Shown here in pieces: positions 57,224-64,000 of a stretch of 64,000 nucleotides of DNA. The DNA is taken from assembly GCF_009765355.1 (NCBI RefSeq), contig NZ_VTHK01000001.1:124001-188000 (forward strand), in the 5' to 3' direction. How positions within the stretch are numbered: the stretch's first letter is position 1; every line of letters starts with the position of its first letter. This DNA is from Amycolatopsis anabasis (GTDB lineage: Bacteria > Actinomycetota > Actinomycetes > Mycobacteriales > Pseudonocardiaceae). A model generated the notes under the pieces. The model made no database searches. It was given only the letters and a program-made list of their open reading frames with translations, and was not told the origin of the DNA. A program made the translations under genes and the position numbers.

Positions 57224-57263
57224 GCCCCGGTCGCCCTCCCCCCGACGAGAGGGCGACCGGGGC
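57224..57263. terminator. Terminator between trmB and the FtsX-type gene
   Basis: GCCCCGGTCGCCCTC and GAGGGCGACCGGGGC, a perfect 15-bp stem with a 10-nt loop, starting 2 bp after the trmB stop and ending 14 bp before the convergent permease stop. Serves both directions. Confidence 0.85.
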
Positions 57264-57276
57264 GCGACCCCCTGGC

Positions 57277-59505
57277 CTATTCGTCCGCGAGTGGTTCGGA
57301 GCGGACGCGGTTGAGGGCGGGTGTGCACACCGACGCGGCGAGCACCGCCACCCCGACGCCGAGCACCACCGGCGCCAGGATCCACGGGCTCAGCACGATC
57401 GATCCCTGGTTGACCATGCTGAACAGGCCGAGCCCGACGAGCACACCGGTCACCCCGGCCCCGATCGTCGCGACCAGCGCGGGCAGCGCGGCCTCGGTGC
57501 GCAGCGCCCGGGCGAGCACCCGGACCGGCGTCCCGGCGGCCATCAGCGCGCCGAACGTCCGGCGCCGGTCCATCACCGAACCCGCGGTCGCGACGGCCGC
57601 GCTGCATCCGGCGAGCACGCCCGCGGCGACCAGCCCGATCACGGTGACCCGGCGCAGATCGGACAGCTGCGTCTGCTGGCTCTCCAGGCGCAGTTCCCGG
57701 CTCTGCACCTGGGCCCCGGCCGCGGCGCCGACCAGCGCGGTGCGCACCACCTCGCGGTTGGCGGCGGTGCTGGGCACGGCGACCGTGACGTCGTCCGGGA
57801 CCACCCCGGCGGGCACCACGGACGGGTCGACGATCGCGGAACCGTAGAGCTCGGACGAACCCCGCGGGAGCTGGTGCAGCGGCGTGCCCACCGCGAGGGG
57901 CGCGCCCGGTTGCCCGTACCGCGCGCTCACCGACAGGTTCGACACGTTCAACGGGACCGTGCTGTAGACGCCCGGCCCGCCGCACGCCCCGGCGAGGTCG
58001 AACCGGGTCAGTTCGGCGGCCTTCGCGCACGGCATCACCAGGGCGCGCACGCTGGAGCCGTTGGTGTCGGTCACCGTGGCCTCGCCGATCGGCGTGGCGC
58101 GTTCGGCCAGGCCGTAGCGCGCGAGTTCGGCGTTGGCCTTGTCCACCATCGGCCCCGCGTGCGCCGCGTCGGTGTCCACGTAGAGCACCGAATCCTGGAA
58201 GGACCGGCCGCCGCCGGCCATGGACTCGAAACTGGGCAGCAGGGTCAGCGCCATCGATCCGGCGAAGACCGCGAGCACGACCCCGGCCGAAGCCCGGTAG
58301 GCGCCCTTCGGATCGTCGCGCAGCCGCCGCCCGGCCAGCAGCCCGGCGGGCCGGCGCCAGACGCGGACGAACGTGCCGCCGACCGCGGCGGTCACCCACG
58401 GGCCGACCACCGCCGCGGACCCGACCACGAGGGCCAGGCCGAGGAAGACGAAACTCGGGCCCCCGGCGCTCTTGGTGGTCGAGATGGCGAAGAAGAACAC
58501 CAAACCGGCGGCGGGCAGGGCGAGCAGCCGCCACCAGTGCGGCGCCTTCGGCGCGTGCCGCCCGGCCGCGCCGAGCGGGGACCGGACCACGCGGCGCAGC
58601 CCGAGCACCCCCGCCAGCACCACCAGCACCGGGATGGCCACCACGATCGCCGCGGTGAGCGGGCCGGGCAGGGTGAAGTCGCTCGCCTGCCAGGTGCCGC
58701 CCGCCCACGGCACCAGCGTGGCCAGCCCGTGCAGGGCCGGGCTGATCGCCAGCCCGAGCAGCGCGCCGCCGACCGCGCTGAGCGCGGTTTCCGCGGCGAC
58801 CATCCCGCTCACCTGGCCCGGGGTCGCCCCGGCCAGGCGCAACGCGGCGAGGCGGCGTTCCCGGCGGGCCGCGGTGAGCCGCGCGGACGAGGCCACCAGC
58901 ACCAGGCTCGGCACCAGCAGGACGACCACGCCGACCCCGGCGAGCAGCTCGAGCAGCGGATCCGGTTCCGCGGTCCCGGTGCCGAACCCGGCGATCGGCA
59001 TCCCGCTTTCCGGCATGTCCTCGGGCGTGTGCCCGACCAGCGCGACCAGCTGCTCCGGGAACTGGAGGGCGTCCGGGCCGAGCGCGCCGACCGGTTTCGC
59101 CCCGAAGCGGTCGGCGAGTTCGGAGCCGGGCAGGCCGTGCAGCCGCTTGCCGAGTTCCGGTGAGACCAGGACCTCGCCCGGTCCGGGGAGTTTCCCGATC
59201 CCCGGTGGAAGCTCCACTGTGGACGGATCGGCGACGGCGGCCACGTCGACCCGGGTGATCTTCTCGCCGTGTGAGTAGTCGCTGCTGGTGGCGTAGAGCA
59301 GCGCGGCCTTGTCCGGACCGGAGATCGAATGCGGCTGCTCCTGCCAGAGCGCACGCTGCGCGCGGGCCTGGGTGGCGAACGGCAGGCTCACCAGGAGCAG
59401 CACCAGACCGGTCGCCACCGCCACGCCGACCGCGGTCAGGATCGCCGAGGTACGGGTCCGCCGGTCGACGCGCAGCACCCGGAACGCGATCTTCAGGGCG
59501 TTCAT
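57277..59505 (-). CDS. FtsX-like ABC permease (MacB/BceB type, two-repeat)
   Basis: 742 residues. One N-terminal TM (AILTAVGVAVATGLVLLLVSLPF), a large outside domain of about 140 residues, a block of TM segments near 190-400, then a second outside domain and three TM at the end, i.e. the duplicated FtsX architecture. Motifs: SSARLTAARRERRLAALRLAGATPGQVSGMVAAETAL and MDRRRTFGALMAAGTPVRVLARALRTEAA, the two FtsX-domain A-L-x-A-x-G-x-P-x-x-V/L signatures. Partner of the ATPase upstream (ATGA overlap). Probably drives export or mechanotransmission outside the membrane. Confidence 0.9.
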   Translation of the reverse strand: MNALKIAFRVLRVDRRTRTSAILTAVGVAVATGLVLLLVSLPFATQARAQRALWQEQPHSISGPDKAALLYATSSDYSHGEKITRVDVAAVADPSTVELPPGIGKLPGPGEVLVSPELGKRLHGLPGSELADRFGAKPVGALGPDALQFPEQLVALVGHTPEDMPESGMPIAGFGTGTAEPDPLLELLAGVGVVVLLVPSLVLVASSARLTAARRERRLAALRLAGATPGQVSGMVAAETALSAVGGALLGLAISPALHGLATLVPWAGGTWQASDFTLPGPLTAAIVVAIPVLVVLAGVLGLRRVVRSPLGAAGRHAPKAPHWWRLLALPAAGLVFFFAISTTKSAGGPSFVFLGLALVVGSAAVVGPWVTAAVGGTFVRVWRRPAGLLAGRRLRDDPKGAYRASAGVVLAVFAGSMALTLLPSFESMAGGGRSFQDSVLYVDTDAAHAGPMVDKANAELARYGLAERATPIGEATVTDTNGSSVRALVMPCAKAAELTRFDLAGACGGPGVYSTVPLNVSNLSVSARYGQPGAPLAVGTPLHQLPRGSSELYGSAIVDPSVVPAGVVPDDVTVAVPSTAANREVVRTALVGAAAGAQVQSRELRLESQQTQLSDLRRVTVIGLVAAGVLAGCSAAVATAGSVMDRRRTFGALMAAGTPVRVLARALRTEAALPALVATIGAGVTGVLVGLGLFSMVNQGSIVLSPWILAPVVLGVGVAVLAASVCTPALNRVRSEPLADE

Positions 59506-60197
59506 GCGGCGACCTTGGTGGCGATGAGCCCGTCGCGGATGGCCACGGTCCGCGGCAGCGAGTCGGCGAGTTCGCGGTCGTGCGTCACGACGATCACCGC
59601 GGCGCCGGTGTCCGCGGCGGCGACCAGCAGCGCGTTCATGGTGTCGCGACCGGTCCGGGTGTCCAGGGCGCCGGTGGGCTCGTCGGCGAAGATCACCTTC
59701 GGCCGGTGGGTCAGCGCCCGCGCGATCGCGACCCGCTGCGCCTCACCGCCGGAAAGCTGGCCCGGGCGCCGGGTTTCCTTGCCGCGCAAGCCCAGCTTGC
59801 CCAGCCACTCGCGGGCGGCGGCGATGGACTCGCGGCGACCGGCGCCGCCGAGCAGCAGCGGCAGGGCCGCGTTCTCCTCGGCGGTCAGCTCCGCGACGAG
59901 CATCCCGGACTGGAACACGAACCCGAACTCGCGGCGGCGCAGTTCGCTGCGCTTCTTCTCGCCGAGCTGGTCGATCCGGCGGCCGGACAGGGTGATCTCG
60001 CCGGCGTCGGCGCGCAGGATCCCGGCGAGCACGTGCAGCAGCGAGGTCTTGCCGGAACCCGACGGGCCGACGATCGCGACCGCCTCACCCGGCTGGATGT
60101 CGATGTCGATCCCGGCGAGCGCGTGCTGGTCGCCGTACCGCTTGACCAGTCCGCGGCCGGAAAGTACCGGCGCCCCGGTCGGCCATGCTGAAGTCAC
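59502..60197 (-). CDS. ABC transporter ATPase (LolD/MacB type)
   Basis: 231 residues. Walker A GPSGSGKTSLLHVLAG, signature QLSGGEAQRVAIARALTH, Walker B VIFADEPTGALDTRTG, switch VTHDRELADS: the classical MacB/LolD ATPase. GTG 60197 (AAGGAG six bases upstream) is preferred over GTG 60200. Divergent from the histidine kinase gene; BceS/BceR-type two-component pairs often sit next to such transporters and control them. Confidence 0.93.
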   Translation of the reverse strand: MTSAWPTGAPVLSGRGLVKRYGDQHALAGIDIDIQPGEAVAIVGPSGSGKTSLLHVLAGILRADAGEITLSGRRIDQLGEKKRSELRRREFGFVFQSGMLVAELTAEENAALPLLLGGAGRRESIAAAREWLGKLGLRGKETRRPGQLSGGEAQRVAIARALTHRPKVIFADEPTGALDTRTGRDTMNALLVAAADTGAAVIVVTHDRELADSLPRTVAIRDGLIATKVAA

Positions 60198-60375
60198 CAC
60201 GTTCTCCTTCGGTTTTTCGCTGGCGAATTGCTCGGGACGCAGCGTCGCCGAAACCGCGGAGTGTCCACTTCGGGCAGACGGCCATCAGGCGCGGGCGAAG
60301 GGTCGGCCGATCGGCCGACCCGCGGTGGCCAGGCGGCCAAGGTGCGCCCGCGCGGGAATCCTCTAACGTCACGGT

Positions 60376-62112
60376 GTGCCCGCCCCGAACGACGCCTCCG
60401 CACGGGTCAGCGCGATCCTGCGCTGGCTCGGCCTGTCCGGTGTCGTGTTGCTGGCCGCGTTCATCGTGGACCTGGCGATCCTGCTGCCCGCGAGCGTCGA
60501 CGACACCGGTCCGCGCGGAGTCGATCTGGCGATGCTGCCCGGCATCGTCGCGATGTCGGCGTGCGCGCTGTGGGCGCGTTCCCGGGCGGCGGTCGCCGCG
60601 TTCGCCGGGGCCGGGGCACTGGTGGTCTCGACCGTGCTGATCCGGCTGTCCGACGCCGTTCCGTACACGCCGTTGCTGGCCAACATCTCGCTCGCCGAGA
60701 CGGTGGCGGGGTTCGAACTGGTGTACCTGTGCGTGCGCCGGGTGCGGCCCGGGGTGGCGTTCTGCGCGGTGAGCTCGCTGGTGGTGGCCTGCCTGCTGGC
60801 GGTGGCCGGGCGGTCCGAGTACACGGAGCTGAACTCGGACAAGTTCACCATTTCGCTGGTGGCCGGGCTGGCGCTGCTCATCGCGGCGGTGGTGTTCGGG
60901 TTGCAGGGGCGGCGGCCGCATCCGAAGCAGAAACCCAACCGGCTGGCCGAACTCCTGCGCGGGCAATGGCCGCTGCTCGGCGGGCTCTCGTTCCTGCTGT
61001 TCTTCGAGCTGGCCTCGGCGGTCAACGGCGGGGTGCGGGCGTTCCCGCTCGTGCTGTGCTCGATCGCGGCCGCCGGGCTGGCGGTCCTGGCCTCGCGGCA
61101 TCCGGTGCCCGCCGCGCTGGGTGTGTCGGCCGTGGTGTTCTTCTCGGCGGTGGGGAACGAGGTGCTCAACCTGGGCTCGCGTTACCCCATGCCGGGCGGG
61201 GTGCCGACCACGCAGATCGGGGCCGGGATGGCCGTGGTGGCGATCCTCGTCCGGTACGTGAAACCGGCGCGCGCGTGGTGGTGCATCGGCCTGCTGACGG
61301 CGGTCGTCGCGATCGCCTCGCTGACGAACGAGAAGTACGGCGGCCTGTCCACCATCCGGCAGAACTTCGTCGCGGCCAGCCTGCTGCTGGGGATCTCGGT
61401 GGCGGTCGGGATGTTCCTGCGCTCCCGGGACTCCGAGCGCGCGCAGGTGGTGCAGTCGGCGGTCACCGACGCGCAGACCTCCGAACGCATGGCGCTGGCG
61501 CGCGAACTGCACGACGTGGTCGCGCACCACGTGACCGGAATCGTGGTGCAGGCCCAGGCCGCGAAGATGATGGGCGGCAAGGATCCCAAGCTCGCAATGG
61601 ACGCGCTGGACCGGATCGAGGACGCGGGCACCGAGGCGCTCGCCGCGATGCGGCGGCTGGTGCGCAGCATGCGCGGGGACGCGCCCGCCGGGAGCAGCGG
61701 GTTCAGCGAGCAGGCCACCACGGACCTCGCGGCCGACCTGCGGCGGCTGGTCGACGGCGCCAACCACGGCGTGCCCACCGAGGTCGACCTGGACCTGCCG
61801 CGGGCGGTGCCGCAGGAGGTGGCGCGTTCCGCGTTGCGGCTGGTGCAGGAATCGCTGACCAACATCGGGAAGCACGCCGCGGGCGCGCGCGGCGCGACCG
61901 TGCTCGCCGAGATCGCCGGGGAAGAACTGCACCTCCGGATCGACGACGACGGCCGCGGCCAGGACCAGCGACCGGCCGGTGGGTCGGGCGGCTACGGTTT
62001 GATCGGGATGCGCGAGCGGGTCGAGCTGCTGCACGGCCGGCTCGCCGCGGGGCCGGCGCCGGACGGCGGCTGGCGGGTCGAGGCGTGGTTGCCGCTGGAA
62101 GGAGTGGAATGA
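60376..62112 (+). CDS. Sensor histidine kinase with 10-TM input domain
   Basis: 578 residues from GTG 60376; TCTAAC 11-16 bp before it suggests a leaderless mRNA. About ten N-terminal TM segments in the first 355 residues, then the HPK7 DHp motif ALARELHDVVAHHVTGIVVQAQAAKMM, and a catalytic domain with LRLVQESLTNIGKHAAG, DDDGRGQDQRPAGG and GYGLIGMRERVELLHG. Coupled by ATGA to the response regulator. Divergent from the FtsX/ATPase operon, its probable target. Confidence 0.9.
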   Translation: MPAPNDASARVSAILRWLGLSGVVLLAAFIVDLAILLPASVDDTGPRGVDLAMLPGIVAMSACALWARSRAAVAAFAGAGALVVSTVLIRLSDAVPYTPLLANISLAETVAGFELVYLCVRRVRPGVAFCAVSSLVVACLLAVAGRSEYTELNSDKFTISLVAGLALLIAAVVFGLQGRRPHPKQKPNRLAELLRGQWPLLGGLSFLLFFELASAVNGGVRAFPLVLCSIAAAGLAVLASRHPVPAALGVSAVVFFSAVGNEVLNLGSRYPMPGGVPTTQIGAGMAVVAILVRYVKPARAWWCIGLLTAVVAIASLTNEKYGGLSTIRQNFVAASLLLGISVAVGMFLRSRDSERAQVVQSAVTDAQTSERMALARELHDVVAHHVTGIVVQAQAAKMMGGKDPKLAMDALDRIEDAGTEALAAMRRLVRSMRGDAPAGSSGFSEQATTDLAADLRRLVDGANHGVPTEVDLDLPRAVPQEVARSALRLVQESLTNIGKHAAGARGATVLAEIAGEELHLRIDDDGRGQDQRPAGGSGGYGLIGMRERVELLHGRLAAGPAPDGGWRVEAWLPLEGVE

Positions 62113-62765
62113 TCCGGGTGCTGATCGCGGACGACCAGGACATGGTGCGCATTGGTTTCCGGATGATCCTCGACGCGCAGGACGACATCGAGGTGGTCGC
62201 CGATGTCGCGGACGGCGTCGCCGCGGTGGGCAAGGCGCGTGAGCTGCGGCCGGACGTGTGCCTGCTGGACATCCGCATGCCGGGCCTGGACGGCCTGGAG
62301 GTGACCCGGCAGCTGGCCGGCCCCGATGTCGCCGACCCGCTCAAGGTGGTCGTGGTGACCACGTTCGACCTGGACGAGTACGTGCACACCGCCCTGCGCA
62401 ACGGCGCGAGCGGCTTCCTGCTCAAGGACGCCGGCCCGGCACTGCTGATCGAGGCCATCCGCGCCGCGGATCGCGGTGACGCGCTGGTCTCCCCGCAGAT
62501 CACCGTGCGCCTGCTGAAACATTTCGACGGCGCCACCGCCAAACGGGACGTGCGGCCGCCGAACGAACCGCTCACCGCACGCGAACTGGACGTGGTCCGC
62601 GCCGCCGCCCGCGGCCTGACGAACACCGAAATCGGCGCGGAGCTGTTTCTTTCGCTGTCCACGGTGAAAACACATCTGGCATCGGTGCAGGGCAAGATCG
62701 ACGCCCGCAACCGCGTGGAAATCGCCGCCTGGGCCTGGCGCTCCGGCCTGATGGACGAGAACTGA
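62109..62765 (+). CDS. NarL-family response regulator
   Basis: 218 residues. Receiver RVLIADDQDMVRIGF, LLDIRMPGLDGLEVTR (phospho-Asp), TTFDLDEYVHTALRNGASGFLLKD; LuxR-type HTH LTARELDVVRAAARGLTNTEIGAELFLSLSTVKTHLASVQGKI. ATGA overlap with its kinase. Not the same subgroup as the regulator at 48632 but very similar in the receiver. Confidence 0.93.
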   Translation: MIRVLIADDQDMVRIGFRMILDAQDDIEVVADVADGVAAVGKARELRPDVCLLDIRMPGLDGLEVTRQLAGPDVADPLKVVVVTTFDLDEYVHTALRNGASGFLLKDAGPALLIEAIRAADRGDALVSPQITVRLLKHFDGATAKRDVRPPNEPLTARELDVVRAAARGLTNTEIGAELFLSLSTVKTHLASVQGKIDARNRVEIAAWAWRSGLMDEN

Positions 62766-62849
62766 AACCCCACCCCCCACCACTCCCTGGGGGGCGACCC
62801 CACTCCATTTTATCGGGCCACGCCCCGGAAAAGGGGTGCGCGGGAAATC

Positions 62850-62888
62850 TGTGGACAACTCGACCCCGAGCAGGCCGCCTGTGGACAA
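62850..62888. other. Two DnaA-box-like TTGTCCACA sites (reverse strand)
   Basis: TGTGGACAA at 62850-62858 and 62880-62888, centres 30 bp apart, in the 172-bp gap before the deaminase gene. Each is the exact reverse complement of the actinobacterial DnaA box TTGTCCACA. They are too few to be an origin. Other single copies: 34923-34931 and 50264-50272. Confidence 0.4.
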
Positions 62889-62937
62889 AATCGATCCATC
62901 GCCGCGGACCGTCGCCGGAATCGGGCAGGATGGCCGC

Positions 62938-64000
62938 ATGAACACCCGCCGACTCCGTGCCCCCATCGTTCTCCCCGCCGACCCGGCCTGCTCGGTCATC
63001 CGGGACGGCGTGGTGGACATCGACGACGACGGCCGGATCGCCTACTGCGGTCCGGCGGCCGGTGCGCCTTCCCCGGAGGGTGCGCTGGTCACCACCCTGC
63101 CCGGAATCCTGTTGCCGGGCTTGGTGAACACACACGCGCACAGCCCGATGACACTGCTGCGGGGGATGGGCGGCGAACTTCCGCTGCTGCGCTGGCTGCG
63201 GGAGGTGATCTGGCCCGCCGAGGCGAACCTGCGGCCGGACGACGTGCGGGTGGGGATGACCCTGGGTTCGCTGGAGATGTTGCGTCACGGCGTCACCACC
63301 AGCGCCGAGATGTACTTCCACGCCGAACAGATGACCGAGGCCGTGCTCGCCACCGGTGGGCGGGTGCTGCTCGGCTCGCCGATCATCGACCTGCCCGGCC
63401 TCGACTGGCACGCGATGATCACTGAGACCGAGCGCTGGATCGCGGCGGACGGATTGCGTTTCGGCCCCGGGGAACGCGTCGAACTGTCCTACGCGGCCCA
63501 TTCCGCGTACATGCTGCCGGAGGAAGCGCTGCGGCTGACCGCCGAATCGGCCGCCGCGCGCGGGGCGCTGGTGCAGATCCACGTGGCGGAGGCGCCGGAC
63601 GAGGACGCGCGCCAGCGCGCCGAGCACGGTTCGGTGCCCCTGCTGCTGGACAAGGTGGGCATGCTCGACGGCCGGATCATCGCGGCGCACGCGGTGCATC
63701 TGTCCGATGAGGACATCGCCCTGTTCGCCGCGCGGGGCGTGGGTGTCGCGCACTGCCCCGGGTCCAACGCCAAGCTGGCGTCCGGTATCGCGCGGCTGAC
63801 CGACCTGCGCGCCGCGTCGGTCCCGATCGGGCTCGGCACCGACGGGCCCGCGAGCAACGACGATCTCGATCTTTGGGAGGAGGTGCAACTGACCGCGATG
63901 CTGGCCCGTCTGTCCACACAGGACTCCACGGTGCTCGGCGCGCGGGACGCCCTGCTGCTGGGCACCCGGGGTGGCGCGGAAGCGCTGGGGCGAAACGACA
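62938..64000 (+). CDS. SAH/MTA-deaminase-type amidohydrolase (cut by window edge)
   Basis: 354 codons present, C-terminus beyond the window. Metal motifs of the Atz/Trz-MtaD amidohydrolases: LVNTHAHSPMTLLRG (H-x-H), RHGVTTSAEMYF, LVQIHVAEAPDED (His), IIAAHAVHLSDEDI (His), and GLGTDGPASNDDLDLWEE (metal Asp). Deamination of 5'-methylthioadenosine, S-adenosylhomocysteine or a related adenosine is the best guess by family; guanine or triazine substrates cannot be excluded. ATG 62938 lies after two DnaA-like boxes. Confidence 0.88.
   Translation, partial: MNTRRLRAPIVLPADPACSVIRDGVVDIDDDGRIAYCGPAAGAPSPEGALVTTLPGILLPGLVNTHAHSPMTLLRGMGGELPLLRWLREVIWPAEANLRPDDVRVGMTLGSLEMLRHGVTTSAEMYFHAEQMTEAVLATGGRVLLGSPIIDLPGLDWHAMITETERWIAADGLRFGPGERVELSYAAHSAYMLPEEALRLTAESAAARGALVQIHVAEAPDEDARQRAEHGSVPLLLDKVGMLDGRIIAAHAVHLSDEDIALFAARGVGVAHCPGSNAKLASGIARLTDLRAASVPIGLGTDGPASNDDLDLWEEVQLTAMLARLSTQDSTVLGARDALLLGTRGGAEALGRND

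Noticed and set aside
62764..62830. GC-rich hairpins after the second response regulator as an attenuator.
   Set aside because: Arms are imperfect; more likely an ordinary terminator of the two-component operon related to the G6/C6 palindrome at 24023.
1..64000. CRISPR arrays, tRNA or rRNA genes, insertion sequences, phage genes, attachment sites.
   Set aside because: Looked for; no spaced direct repeats, no clover-leaf or CCA-ended sequences, no transposase or integrase motifs seen.

Overview
The window is about 72% GC with GTG/TTG starts, tightly packed operons, many four-base ATGA/GTGA overlaps and a high density of TetR, ABC, two-component and SDR genes. Gene content points to a mycolate-clade-like or Pseudonocardiaceae actinomycete, most likely Amycolatopsis or a close relative: a FadA2/FabG4/HtdX divergon as in mycobacteria, GTP-dependent PEP carboxykinase, trmB, an F420-type luciferase-like oxidoreductase, an ECF42-type sigma factor with DGPF/YCII partners, and a DUF6802-like calcium-loop protein. 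It is chromosomal. I see no insertion sequence, prophage, CRISPR array, tRNA or rRNA.

Layout. 1-6053: tandem M20 peptidases, then branched-chain 2-oxoacid dehydrogenase E1alpha-E1beta-E2 (no E3) and a small membrane protein. 6052-9634: wreckage of an alpha/beta hydrolase and an ABC exporter, followed by an intact methyltransferase-ABC ATPase-membrane protein operon and a small P-loop kinase. 9607-19740: pentapeptide-repeat protein, FxsA, two SCP2 proteins, a TetR regulator, HtdX, FabG4 and FadA2 (lipid metabolism, two matching operator palindromes), a DrrAB-like exporter and DoxX. 20033-25433: a TPR protein that looks like a regulator without its HTH head, GDPD, an AAA ATPase, a 49-residue basic protein, a structured intergenic stretch and a MarR-GNAT fusion. 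25430-31849: CMD-family protein, two YCII proteins coupled to an ECF sigma factor and to a ceramidase-like membrane enzyme, an MHS transporter and an SSS symporter with its DUF3311 partner. 31994-40215: septum-formation-type lipoprotein, secreted S33 peptidase, small regulators, SDR, LLM oxidoreductase, phosphatase-like protein, PEP carboxykinase.

40632-47365 is the most unusual block. A minus-strand, near-gapless operon encodes two different dynamin-like GTPases, a YqeB-like membrane protein, a TetR regulator, a GrpE-like protein without any DnaK nearby, and a proline-rich single-span membrane protein. It is preceded by an 18-codon leader ORF that overlaps the first GTPase start, and followed by a DUF6802-type protein. 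It reads like a membrane-remodelling or membrane-stress module related in idea to mycobacterial IniA/IniC.

47445-64000: a NarL-type two-component pair, a Vsr/DUF559-like nuclease fold protein, SDR+TetR, two tandem paralogous ABC ATPase/permease pairs, an unknown gene and trmB, an FtsX-type ABC exporter divergent from a second two-component pair, and a partial SAH/MTA deaminase-like amidohydrolase.

Between and inside genes there are several repeat families: two near-identical long palindromes (22091, 38326), CCGAAAGTG palindromes (49299, 50294), other intergenic hairpins, and a dispersed dyad of the form GTCCA-N3-TGGAC that recurs inside coding sequence with codons unlike the neighbours. All functional statements are from reading the sequence; no database search was run.
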